64,000 bases of DNA from Strigamia acuminata (lineage: Eukaryota; Arthropoda; Chilopoda; Geophilomorpha; Linotaeniidae), in the NCBI GenBank assembly GCA_949358305.1, contig OX442314.1, forward strand, positions 13,323,060 through 13,387,059, given 5' to 3'. Under the pieces are notes generated by a model that was not told the origin of the DNA, searched no databases, and saw nothing but the letters and a program-made list of their open reading frames with translations. Positions 44,731 to 54,957 of this stretch are shown here, piece by piece. The first letter of the stretch is position 1. Every line of letters starts with the position of its first letter. The position numbers and the translations under genes are program-made.

Positions 44731-46133
44731 ATGGAGGCGTTAAGTTTTGACTATCTTCAACAATTTTTAGAAGAACATTGGTCTTTATTCAAATTAGTAT
44801 TCGCTGCTGTTAGTGAGTCTTTCATAAATTACTTAATCAAAATGATTGAGTTTCATTTCTGTTTACAGGTGTCATAGTCATTCCAATTGTGCTAAAGAAA
44901 TGGCTTAACGGCGGTTGGTGTTACAGCACGGTCAAGTTATCTGGGAAAACCGTGATCGTCACTGGAGCTAACACCGGAATCGGGAAAGAAACGGCTCGAG
45001 ATTTATTTCGACGAGGTCGAGTTAACTTCAACCCAGAAATAGACAGAGAAACCGTAATGAATTCTTTTTGCTATAGGGGCAAGAGTTATTTTAGCATGTC
45101 GAGATTTGGATAAAGCAACTCGGGCTGCACGAGAGATTGAATCGACGAGTCCAAAGTCAGAAGGTGAATTGCTTGTTCGTCACCTTGACCTCGCAAGCCT
45201 CGACTCCGTTTATGAATTTGCTAAAGATATCCTAACTGAAGAGGCTAGAATCGACATTTTAATCAACAATGCAGGTGCTGCAGATTCAGATGAAATAAAT
45301 GAAATCAAAAGCTTAAATTTTGTTTTTAGGTCTAATGTCGGGGCAAAAAAAAACGTTTGATGGTTTTGATTTGGTTTTTGGAACAAACCATCTCGGCCAT
45401 TTTCTACTCACAAATTTATTGCTGGACAAAATCAAAGACTCCGCGCCCTCTAGAATAATTAACGTGTCATCGAGGGCACATGAATGTAATTACATTTTAA
45501 ATCGAACAAGTGCTTTCAAATTTATAGAAAATGTCTTTTTTCAAATAGTCGGAAAAATGCGTTGGGACGATTTAAATATGACTGACAAAGGAGTCTACAC
45601 GGCATTTTCAGCTTATTGTCAAAGTAAATTGGCAAATGTGTTGTTTACTAAAGAGTTAGCAAGCAGATTGGCAGGTACAGCATAAAAAGATTGTTTGTAT
45701 TGTTTGTAAATTCGTTGATTACCTTAGGTACTGGTGTCACTATATATTCATTGCACCCTGGGGCCGTTGGTACTGAATTTGGTCGTTATACGCCTGAATT
45801 TTGGCCCAAGATTTTGCTTGTTGCGATGGCTGTGCTCGGACCTCTGTACTTGAAGACACCAGTGCAGGGTGTGCAAACCACAATCCATTGCGCCGTTTCT
45901 GAAAAAGTGGCAAATGAAACTGGATTATATTACAGGTAAAATATTTTTTGAATTTTATTCTACATCTAACTCGTGAATTTCGGCTTTTTATTAGTGATTG
46001 CGTTGTAACTAAGCCTAGTAAAGCAGCCATGAATAAAGAAGATGCCACAAAACTGTGGGTAACGAGTGCAGAAATGGTTAAATTAGATAAAACACTTAAT
46101 AAATTGGAAAGTGCAATGAAATTGAATAAATAA
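44731..46133 (+). CDS. R3: membrane-anchored short-chain dehydrogenase (retinol dehydrogenase-like), 351 aa
   Basis: Seven exons: 44731-44812, 44869-45015, 45077-45274, 45330-45485, 45549-45674, 45728-45935, 45995-46133, joining in frame to 351 residues. Residues about 20-42 are a hydrophobic anchor ([15 protein letters not shown]), as in ER- or mitochondrion-bound RDH11-14. Then TGANTGIG (cofactor), [33 protein letters not shown] and the catalytic AYCQSK (YxxxK), followed by HPGAVGTEF and [11 protein letters not shown]. All SDR catalytic residues are present. Expected reaction: NAD(P)-dependent oxidation or reduction of retinoid, steroid or lipid carbonyls; the true substrate is unknown. The 63-bp intron 4 has no in-frame stop. 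Divergent partner of D6. Confidence 0.9.
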
Positions 46134-46319
46134 ATATTTTTTGCAAGCTTTTAATTACGGATAATTATTGATTTGAAAATAAAATACAATGTAGACCTGC
46201 ACACTCTAAACACTACACTGTTGGTTGACTTTCTTGAGGACCAAAAAAACATACTTTGAGACAGAAAGTAGATTTTGTTTTGTCACGGAATGAGCAACAA
46301 CTGGAATCTGCAGTCGGTC

Positions 46320-46470
46320 ACCCACCAGAAAACTGATGATGGTTTTGACATTGTTTTCTATAAAATTGGTCATCAATGAAGATGATGTCAAATTACTGGG
46401 ACTGGTGAGTGCAGAAATAGTCAAATTAGATAACTCACTTTATAGTAAATTAGACATTGAAATGAAATAA
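46320..46470 (+). pseudogene. Leftover exon fragments of another R copy
   Basis: After R3, a stretch reading TGATGATGGTTTTGACATTG (exon 4 start, DDGFDIVF) is followed directly by an exon-7 end (VSAEIVKLDNSL) and TAA. A shorter version of the exon-7 tail also follows R4, R5 and R6. It shows that a further R gene was lost by deletion. Confidence 0.5.
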
Positions 46471-46562
46471 AAGTGGTGCGCAGCATTGCCAGCGTTTTGT
46501 TTAATTCTGGCGTTTTTTGTTTTAGCGTTTTTGTAGTTTTAAATTTTATTTTTCAGCGTTTT

Positions 46563-46873
46563 GAATTCAGAAAGATTCGTGTAGGATTCAGAAAGGTTCG
46601 TGTAGGATTCAGAAAGATTCGTGTAGGATTCAGAAAGATTCGTGTAGGATTCAGAAAGATTCGTGTAGGATTCAGAAAGATTCGTGTAGGATTCAGAAAG
46701 ATTCGTGTAGGATTCAGAAAGATTCGTGTAGGATTCAGAAAGATTCGTGTAGGATTCAGAAAGATTCGTGTAGGATTCAGAAAGATTCGTGTAGGATTCA
46801 GAAAGATTCGTGTAGGATTCAGAAAGATTCGTGTAGGATTCAGAAAGATTCGTGTAGGATTCAGAAAGATTCG
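46563..46873. repeat. 21-bp minisatellite, about 15 copies
   Basis: Unit GATTCAGAAAGATTCGTGTAG repeated almost perfectly; one early unit has GGTTCG in place of GATTCG. Because 21 is a multiple of three and the unit lacks stops in several frames, long repetitive frames occur on both strands (for example FRKIRVG repeats). No start context or homology supports a gene. Confidence 0.9.
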
Positions 46874-47180
46874 TTTTCCGAATCCCCACCGAATCCCATT
46901 CCAAATCCCAAAAAATATATGAAAGATTCGAATCTCTGCCATGCAGGTTCTGATTGTCGGACCCTTCGAGGAAACTTCTAATTTACTTGATTTGATTTGA
47001 TTTAAAAGGCCGTGAAATGTTTTTCCCCAAAAAAGTCTGTCTTATTAACAACCGTTTATCAAACATTGAAACCTTGGGCTTGATAACTCTGTTTTGCAAT
47101 AGGGAACATCAGTTAATAAGTGTCATGTTTCTACTTCTAAGTTTCACATCAAATTAGAAATGTCGTCGTTTGTGACAATC

Positions 47181-48600
47181 ATGGAGGCGTTACGTTTTGT
47201 CTATCTTCAACAATTTTTAAAAAAACACTTGTCTTTATTCAAATTAGTAGTTGCTGCTGTTAGTGAGTATTTAAAAAATCGCCTAATCAGAATGATTGAG
47301 TTTCATTTCTGTTTGCAGGTGCTATAGTCACTCCGATTGCGCTAAGGAAATGGCTCAACGGCGGTTGGTGTTACAGCACGGTCAAGTTATCTGGAAAAAC
47401 CGTGATCGTCACTGGAGCTAATACCGGAATCGGGAAAGAAACTGCTCGAGATTTATTTCGACGAGGTCGAGTTAACTTCAACCCAGAACATCACAGAGAA
47501 ACCGTAATGAATTCTGTTTGCTGCAGGGGCAAGAGTTATTTTAGCATGTCGAGATTTGGAGAAAGCAGCTCGAGCTGCACGGGAGATTGAATCGACGAGT
47601 CCAAACGCACAAGGTCAATTACTTGTTCGTCACCTTGATCTCGCAAGCCTCGACTCTGTTTATGAGTTTGCTAAAGATATCCTAACTGAAGAGGCTAGAA
47701 TCGACATTTTAATCAACAATGCTGGTATTGCAGACAATTTTGATGAAATAAATGAAAAAAAAAACTGAAATAAAGTTTGGTTTTCAGGTGTTATATCGGG
47801 GCAAAAAAAAACAATTGATGGTTTTGATATGGTTTTTGGAACAAACCATCTCGGCCATTTTCTACTCACAAATTTATTGCTGGACAAAATCAAAGACTCC
47901 GCGCCTTCTAGAATAATTAACGTGTCATCGAGGGCACATGAATGTAATTAAATTTTTCATCGAACAAGTGCTTTCAAATTTATAGAAAATGTCTTTTTTG
48001 AAATAGACGGAAAAATGCTTTGGAACGATTTAGATATGACTGATAAAGGAGTCTACACGGCAGTTTCAGCTTATTGTCAAAGTAAATTGGCAAATGTGTT
48101 GTTCACTAAGGAGTTAGCAAACAGATTGGCAGGTACAGCATAAAAGAATGTTAAAAATTGTTTGTAAATTCGTTGATTACTTTAGATACTGGTGTGACCG
48201 TATATTCGTTGCACCCTGGGGCCGTTGGTACTGAATTTGATCGTTATACGTCTGAATTTTGGCCCAAGATTTTGCTTGTTGCGGTGGCTGTGCTCGGACC
48301 ACTGTTCGCAAAGACACCCGTGCAGGGTGCGCAAACCACAATTTATTGCGCCGTTTCTGAAAAAGTTGCAAATGAAACTGGATTATATTACAGGTAAAAT
48401 AATTTTTGAATTTTATTCCACATCTAACTGGTGAATTTCGGCTTTTTATTAGTGATTGCGTTCTAACGAAGCCTTGTAAAGCAGCCATGAATAAAGAAGA
48501 TGCCACAAAACTGTGGGTAATGAGTGCAGAAATGGTTAAATTAGATAACACACTTAACAAATTGGAGAGTGCAATGAAAATGAATAAATTAAAGAAATAG
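47181..48600 (+). CDS. R4: membrane-anchored short-chain dehydrogenase, 354 aa
   Basis: Exons 47181-47262, 47319-47465, 47527-47724, 47788-47943, 48007-48132, 48186-48393 and 48453-48600 give 354 residues. Exon lengths equal R3 except the last, which is 9 bases longer (tail MNKLKK). [21 protein letters not shown] and AYCQSK are intact; the [12 protein letters not shown] region differs slightly from R3. Exon 5 begins with acceptor TAG then ACGG, so a Tyr replaces the Phe found elsewhere at this junction. Intron 4 has an in-frame stop, unlike R3. The CRE-like site before the ATG is degraded. The 21-bp minisatellite lies upstream. Confidence 0.88.
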
Positions 48601-50170
48601 ATAATTTTTGCAAAATTTTAAACTCGGATAATTATTGAGTTAAAAATAAAATACAATGTAGACCTGCATACTCTGAACACTACACTGTTGGTGGACTTTC
48701 TTGAGGACCCAAAAAACATACTTTGAGACAGAAAGCACAGTTTATTTTGTTAGTAAATTGGACATTGTAATGAAATAAAAATATATTCCCAAATATTTTA
48801 ACGTTAGATTAAAAATATATAGTCATAAGTATCTAGTGGCATTTGTCAGGTTAGGCTTGGTTAGGAATTCGGATGCTACGCTATTTTTCCAATTCAACAA
48901 AATCAGATCTCTGCTGGATAGTATTTGGTAATCTTGAAATTGTTGGTTTCTATCTTGAATTATGTAGTACTCCGTACTATTTTTTTTCCTCAATACATAT
49001 TACTGGGTACTTTTTGACAACACTACATTTGTTTCAATTCATTGTTGAGCATTTACGTAATTCCTGTCCTTGTATAAACTGGTTGATTGTGTATGAAATA
49101 CAGTTAATGGATATGTTTTATCCCGTTGCAGTTTATCATTTATCCTTTATTATTTATCCTTGGTCTAGTTTTTATTAATCCATTTGATTAAACGAATGTC
49201 GTAATATGAAAACAGAAACAGAAACAAACCTGGTTCAATTTGCTAGATCCTGGAACTCCAGGAGTTTAACATTATTATCAGAATTTTTTCTCCTGTTCGA
49301 CTCAAAAGGGTGGCTTTCTCCCATTGGCCGAGCCGTATCACTGGTGTAGTGATCCAAAAATGTAGACCCAAACACCATAAATGCATTCCAATGTACAGAC
49401 ATTGTAATCGATTGTCTAGGTAACAGCCAAAACTTCAAAATTGTTTTTGCTTTCCAGACAAAGCAACCAATAAAAAGAACAAACACGAGTTTTACATTTA
49501 TATGTGCATAAGTGTAATCATAAAATATCACAATATTACGCGTGTAAAAGGCTCCAGCCCCCCTAAAGGTCTGAGATGAGAAGCAGTGGTCTGGGATATT
49601 GTGGCCGTTCGGTAAAATGAACTTTTTGACAAATAAATACCTGTGGCTTAAGTTTTATTACCCGTTCAAATGTGACTGGTTTCCGGTGCAGGAGTCAACA
49701 TCAGTCCTTTCTCCACTCTTGTTCACCATGCTGACGCTTATAGGGAATGGGCTGTTAAGCCCCACGTGGGCTGGGTCTCTGGCCCACACAAGCAATGGCA
49801 ATACAACCAAGGCTCCATCGATTTTACATGGTCTCTCGACCTCATGATAAGTAACCAGTGTTTGGAGGTGCATCGTAGCGATACAGCGCAAGTAATGGGA
49901 AAAGGCAGGAGAAATTCATTGAATGATTGTAATTGGTGGTGTGACCATCTGGCCACCCACGGTGACCCACGTCACTCCACACACTGCTCGCTGGCCCCTG
50001 GTCACCCCCCTTGCGGGGTAAACTGGCCCAGTGGAGAAGGAGGGAGCTGAGTGGTGTGGTGAGGAGTCAGGGAGAGAGAGAGTTTGGACAGCACAAGGTG
50101 AAACCGTGTGCTTGTGAGGTCCCGTAGCCAGCTGGGCAGCAGTGCCCGAGTTGACAAATCAGAAACAGCA
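48601..50170. repeat. Duplicated spacer Z (first copy) and GC-rich debris
   Basis: Bases 48836-49680 recur at 54958-55775 and partly at 58440-58890 (words GGATCCTGGAACTC, AAGGCTCCAGCCCCC, GTCTGAGATGAGAA). 48834-48835 (TA) is the empty site of the Tc1 element found at 53280. Bases 49690-50170 are richer in G+C, absent from copy two and only partly kept in copy three; they look like transposon debris. No gene supported. Confidence 0.5.
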
Positions 50171-50179
50171 CTAGTCTGG

Positions 50180-50870
50180 CCTACTTGTAGCAGCGAGCAA
50201 TGCCTTTAAGAAACCTCTGTACGAGCATTGTTTGCCTGCTCGTAAGTAAGCTGCATAGCCTAGCTTGGCGTCTTTTCTCCAATCGAGTAGTCTTAAGCTT
50301 GGGAACACCCCAAAAAACCTCTTTGATGGTCTGTTCAGTATCTGCCTGTTCACGACGCAAAACCATGAAAACCCCAACATGGCTTGCTTGCTCTGACAAG
50401 AATACCAAGCCTTTGTAGGGAGTACAACTATTGAAACAGTTTAGGCACTGTTTTGAATGTGCCGTCTGTCAGTATCGTCTTGGCAACGCACAAATGAATT
50501 AGATTCTCCTCGGTTGTAAACATCATCATTCGCGAGCCATTGGCGGTTTGCATTTAAGCATGCAAAAATCGATTTTCCTCCAAATTATCAGGAAACGGTT
50601 CCAATGCTTTCCAATCCAATTGCTCAATATGTTTCTGTTCCTTTGGCATTGTTGGATAGGTTTCTCAACTGTCAACTTCGCTCGCTCTTTTAAGGCTTAC
50701 CGAACTCTCACTGCATGAACTCGGCTGGCATCCAGTTGGTGATTGTGGTTGGACACCTGTATCAGAACTTTCGGATTAACAGTGTCCACAGTCATGCTAA
50801 TGCGCCCTTGCAAAACTTTTTCCATCCCTCACACTCCCAGTGAATTCTATCTGGTACTGTTTTTTTATAA
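50180..50870 (-). pseudogene. Degenerate FLYWCH zinc finger - MULE transposase gene
   Basis: Read on the minus strand across several frames: a FLYWCH-like pattern (WECEGWKKFCKGAL, then HNHQLDASRVHAV), an LKxRA-like step and MPKEQ, a linker (DWKALEPFPDNL), then MMMFTTEENLIHL, ILTDGTFKTVPKLF and MVLRREQADTEQTIKEVF. FTTEE-LxxL followed by DGTFKxxPxLFxQLY is the start of the MULE transposase catalytic domain. Stops and frameshifts interrupt it and the later catalytic part is missing. It is an inactive fragment. Confidence 0.6.
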
Positions 50871-50959
50871 TATAACAGAAGCCTTCATAGCAGTTTCGGT
50901 TTTCGATGGATGATTTTGTGCATTTCAATTGCCATTACGAATCAGAGAGAGACTATTGT

Positions 50960-51252
50960 AGAAGAACAAAGAAGGCAAGAGCAGAGACAGATAGAGGAGG
51001 CTCAAATCCTGATAGAAGAAGAAGGAGAACCTTGAGCTGTGTATAAAAATTCTTTGAAGGAAGATGAAGAAGAGGAATTTCCATGGGGACAATTCTCATA
51101 AGAGAATAATGTGTTGTTGAGAGTTTATTCTTTGTATTAGAATGTTATTTGTGTCTTATATTTGTGTGTTCTTATTATTATTAGGTCTAAGGGTTTAATT
51201 CTATATATGTATAAAGAAAAGAAGGTTTTCTTTAGATTTAAGGGGAGGAGAA
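50960..51252 (+). mobile_element. 3' tail of an LTR retrotransposon internal region
   Basis: Ends with an acidic coding tail (ILIEEEGEP, NSLKEDEEEEFPWGQ) and a stop at about 51110, a 3' UTR and a purine tract AAGGGGAGGAGAA at 51240-51252, directly before the LTR at 51253. The same arrangement lies at 55780-56398. The rest of the element is missing. Confidence 0.55.
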
Positions 51253-51538
51253 TGTGATATATGAATTTTAAAATTATAACATTTTTAAATAATAATTTTG
51301 TCATAGTACCTTGGTGTTAAATTATGTCACTCGAAGAGTGTTTATTTTTAGTTACAATATATTATGTCAAGTGTTTGAGTAACAGTACAGCATGTGTCAT
51401 TGTATTGTTTACTTTTATTATCTAAACATTGTGATTGTACAGTTACTTTTTTGTTCTGATCAAGTAAAGATCAAACAGTATTTGTGCCCAAAAGGAAACT
51501 TAATACGGAGTAATATTTTTCAGTTGGTTCTCATCACA
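51253..51538 (+). repeat. LTR (286 bp) ending 150 bases before R5
   Basis: Starts TGTGATAT after a purine tract and ends CTCATCACA, so the ends form the inverted repeat TGTGAT/ATCACA. A second copy of 284 bp lies at 56399-56682, at the same distance from R6. It takes the place of the E-box-bearing upstream region seen at R3. Confidence 0.65.
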
Positions 51539-51687
51539 TTATTTCATTAAAAAAATTTTTTTTTTGCATTCTGGAAAGCATTAATCTTTGGCTTGATAAC
51601 TATTTTGCAACAGGGAACATCAGTTAATAAGTATCATGTTTCTACTTCTTAGTTTCAGATCAAATAAAAAATGTCGTTGTGACAATT

Positions 51688-53102
51688 ATGGAGATGTTAA
51701 GTTTTGACTATCTTCAACAATTGTTAGCAGAACACTGGGCTTTACTCAAATTAGTAGTCGTTGCTGTAAGTGAGTATTTCAAAAATCGCTTAATCAAAGT
51801 GATTGAGTTTCATTTCTGTTTGTAGGTGCCATAGTCATTCCAATTGTGGTAAGGAAATGGCTTAACGGCGGTTGGTGTTACAGCACAGTCAAGTTATCTG
51901 GAAAAACCGTGATCGTCACTGGAGCTAACACCGGAATCGGCAAAGAAACGGCTCGAGATTTATTTCAACGAGGTCGAGTTAACTTCAACCCAGAACATCA
52001 CAGAGAAACCGTAATGAATTCTGTTTGCTGCAGGGGCAAGAGTTATTTTAGCATGTCGAGATTTGGATAAAGCAGCTCGGGCTGCACGTGAGATTGAATT
52101 GACGGGTCCAAAATCACAAGGTCAATTGCTTGTTCGTCATCTTGACCTCGCAAGCCTTGACTCTGTTTATGAGTTTGCTAAAGTTATCCTAACTGAAGAG
52201 TCTAGAATCGACATTTTAATCAACAATGCAGGTATTGCAGACAATTCGGATGAAATGAGTGAAATTAAAATTTAAAAAATTTTCAGGTCTTATATTGGGG
52301 CAAAAAAAAACAATTGATGGTTTTGATTTGGTTTTTGGAACAAATCATCTGGGCCATTTTCTACTCACAAATTTATTGCTGGACAAAATCAAAGACTCCG
52401 CGCCCTCTAGAATAATTAATGTATCATCGATTGCACATGAAAGTAATTACATTTTAAATCGAACAAGTGCTTTCAAAATTATAGAAAATGTCTTTTTTAA
52501 AAAAAAGTCGGAAAAATGCATTGGGACGATTTAAATATGACTGATAAAGGAGTCTATACGGCAATTTCAGCTTATTGTCAAAGTAAATTGGCAAATGTGT
52601 TGTTTACTAAAGAGTTAGCAAGCAGATTTGCAGGTACAGTATAAAAAAAAGGATAATAAAAATTTGTAAATTCATTGATTACCTTAGGTACCGGTGTGAC
52701 CGTATATTCGTTGCATCCTGGAGCTGTTGGTACTGAAGTATGGCGTTATATGCCTGAATTTATCCCCAAGATTTTGCTTGTTCTGTGGGATGTGCTCAAA
52801 CCACTGTACGTAAAGACACCAATGCAGGGTGCACAAACCACAATTCATTGCGCCGTTTCTGAAAAAGTGGCAAATGACACTGGATTATATTACAGGTAAA
52901 ATAATTTTTGAATTTTATTCTACATCTAACTAGTGAATTTCGGTTTTTTATTAGTGATTGCGTTGTAACTAAGCCTTGTAAAGCAGCCATGAATAAAGAA
53001 GATGCCACAAAACTGTGGGTAATGAGTGCAGAAATGGTTAAATTAGATAGCAGGCTTAATAAATTGGAGAGTGCAATAAAAATGAATAAATTAAAGAAAT
53101 AG
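51688..53102 (+). CDS. R5: membrane-anchored short-chain dehydrogenase, 354 aa
   Basis: Exons 51688-51769, 51826-51972, 52034-52231, 52287-52442, 52508-52633, 52688-52895 and 52955-53102 give 354 residues with [32 protein letters not shown] and AYCQSK. The protein starts [13 protein letters not shown]. Intron 4 is 65 bp and its acceptor is a poly-A AAG instead of TAG, so splicing there may be weak. Exon 6 has diverged: [26 protein letters not shown] in place of the GTEFGRY-type stretch of R3, shared with R6. I take it as intact. An LTR ends 150 bases upstream and a Tc1 element follows. Confidence 0.82.
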
Positions 53103-53670
53103 ATAATTTTTGAAAAATTTTGAAATCGGATAATTATTGAGTTAGAAATAAAAAAAAACAGGTACTTTGAGACAGAAAGCACATTTTATTTTGTTAGTAA
53201 ATTGGACATTGCAATGAAATAAAATTATATTCCCAAATATTTTAACATTAGATTAAAAATATATAGTCATAAGTATCTACAGCTCCCGGACAAAAGTCCT
53301 GCAACAGAGCAATTTTTTCACTTACTTCAAACTTTGATGGCATCTAGCATAAAAACCATGACAGCTAGAGCAATTAAACTTTAAAAATTGAAAAGCCCTA
53401 TCTTTTTAGACTGGAATCACTTTATAACATCAGCTGAAAACATCTTTATTCAGTACGAAAAAAACAAAAATAAAAAATACACCAGAGACAGAAGTCCTGC
53501 AACACAACAAAATTGGTACAAAAGTCCTGCAACTTCTGCTAAAACTCTCTTTCCCCTCAATATATGGGATTGGCATAAACCATACACGTGATATACTGTA
53601 TAATAATTTGCATATTTGCAAGTGATTGCCTATCATTCACTAATTTTGTAAGCAATAAGCTTTTTAAGCA

Positions 53671-54694
53671 ATGGCTGCAAAATGCACACCTATTGAGTTC
53701 GGAGTGAGAAAATTAATAATTAAAAAGCATTCCGAAGGCATTTCCAATGCACAAATTGCAAGTCAAATAGGAATTCATCGTTCGACTTTGGGCAGAATTA
53801 TCAAAACGCATGAAGAAACCGGAAAATGCAATGCGAGATCAAGGTCAGGTTGTCCACGCCATACAAAAAGACAGAAGACAACATCCTCAGAAGTCTTGTG
53901 AAGAAATCCAGGAAAGATTCTGCCAGAAAAATAACAGCTAAATGGATTGATATACCGTACTGCCTCATTTAAACGCCCGGGCGTTTAATTCTTTTTTTGA
54001 GCCGACCCCCTCCCGGTAAAGTCGGTTCGGGGCAGCACACGGTGCAATAAACGCCGCCCAACCCCCGGCGGCTAAATGAACCCGGGCGTTTAAATGAGGC
54101 AGTACGGTAATAAAAAAACCTGTATCTGAAAAATTAACAAGGCGCCGACTCCAGGAAATGGGATATGGATTTCGAGTTGCAAAGAAGAAGCCACTTCTCA
54201 CACGTGCAATGCAAAAAAAACGAGTTTTATGGTGCCAGAAACATAAAGATTGGACTGTTTAACAGTGGAAACAAGTTATCTTCAGCGATGAGTCGCGATT
54301 TTGTTTGTTTAAAGATGGGAAAACTACAGTTTTAAGAAAAAAGGTAGAAGAATTCCATCCCCATTGCATTTCAAAGACTGTCAAATTTGCACCTGGGATA
54401 ATGGTTTATGGAACCATGACAGTAAACGGACTTGGAAGCTTAGAAACTGTGAAACAAAGCATTAATGCAGAGGTTTACATCAATGTTTCGGATAATTGCC
54501 TCATTCCAACCGCCAAACACTATTTTCCGGATGGCAGTTACATCTACCAACAAGATGGTGCGCCTGCTCATAGAGCGAAAGTATGGGAATTGATGTGTTG
54601 GACTGGCCAGGAAACTCATCGGACCTTAATAGTATCCATCCCTAGAAGGATTACAGCAGTTTTAAAAGCTAGAGGTGGAGCCACGAAGTACTGA
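53671..54694 (+). pseudogene. Tc1 transposase, inactivated
   Basis: The first frame (53671-53901) codes for a paired-type HTH DNA-binding domain (SNAQIASQIGIHRSTLGRII). After a frameshift near 53880 and a nested insertion at 53953-54109, catalytic-domain words follow: WKQVIFSDESRF (first Asp), GIMVYGTMTVNG, and YIYQQDGAPAHRA (second Asp). The expected NSPDLNPIE-type end with the third catalytic acid is not readable. At least one frameshift, a stop and the insertion make it inactive. Confidence 0.8.
53953..54109. mobile_element. GC-rich MITE nested in the Tc1 transposase
   Basis: 157 bp with perfect 29-bp terminal inverted repeats beginning TACCGTACTGCCTCATTTAA, the inner part holding CGCCCGGGCG. 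ATA flanks both sides if the element starts at TACC; TA duplication is the alternative with ends CCGTACTG. It is far richer in G+C than its host and interrupts the transposase frame. Confidence 0.75.
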
Positions 54695-54957
54695 GAAGAA
54701 AGTTGCAGGACTTTTGTACCAATTTTGTTGTGTTGCAGGACTTTTGTCTCTAGTGTATTTTTTATTTTTGTTTTTTTCGTACTGAATAAAGATGTTTTCA
54801 GCTGATGTTATAAAGTGATTCCAGTCTAAAAAGATAGAGCTTTTCAATTTTTAAAGTTTAATTGCTCTAGCTGTCATGGTTTTTATGCTAGATGCCATCA
54901 AAGTTTGAAGTAAGTGAAAAAATTGCTCTGTTGTAGGACTTTTGTCCGGGGGTTGTA

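Larger units (their letters stand above)
53280..54955 (+). mobile_element. Tc1-like transposon with long IR/DR termini
   Basis: 1676 bp flanked by TA (53278-53279, 54956-54957). The sister spacer at 48830-48845 has one TA at the same place, proving insertion. Terminal inverted repeats of about 253 bp (53280-53533, 54703-54955) start CAGCTCCCGGACAAAAGTCC; each contains three copies of a word like AAAGTCCTGCAAC, the IR/DR arrangement of some Tc1 elements. The transposase inside is broken and a smaller element is nested within it. Confidence 0.9.

Noticed and set aside
45320-45685. A single-exon dehydrogenase frame
   Set aside because: It is exons 4 and 5 of R3 read through a 63-bp intron without stops; conserved GT-AG ends and paralog lengths support splicing. 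The same applies to 57440-57790.
46563-46873. Regular short repeats resembling a CRISPR array
   Set aside because: Units of 21 bp are directly adjacent with no unique spacers, and the locus is eukaryotic; it is a minisatellite. The same holds for the 29-bp repeats at 31580-31835.
49766-50050. A 94-codon plus-strand frame
   Set aside because: It lies in GC-rich transposon debris, has no recognisable domain, and the corresponding region is deleted or broken in the other spacer copies.
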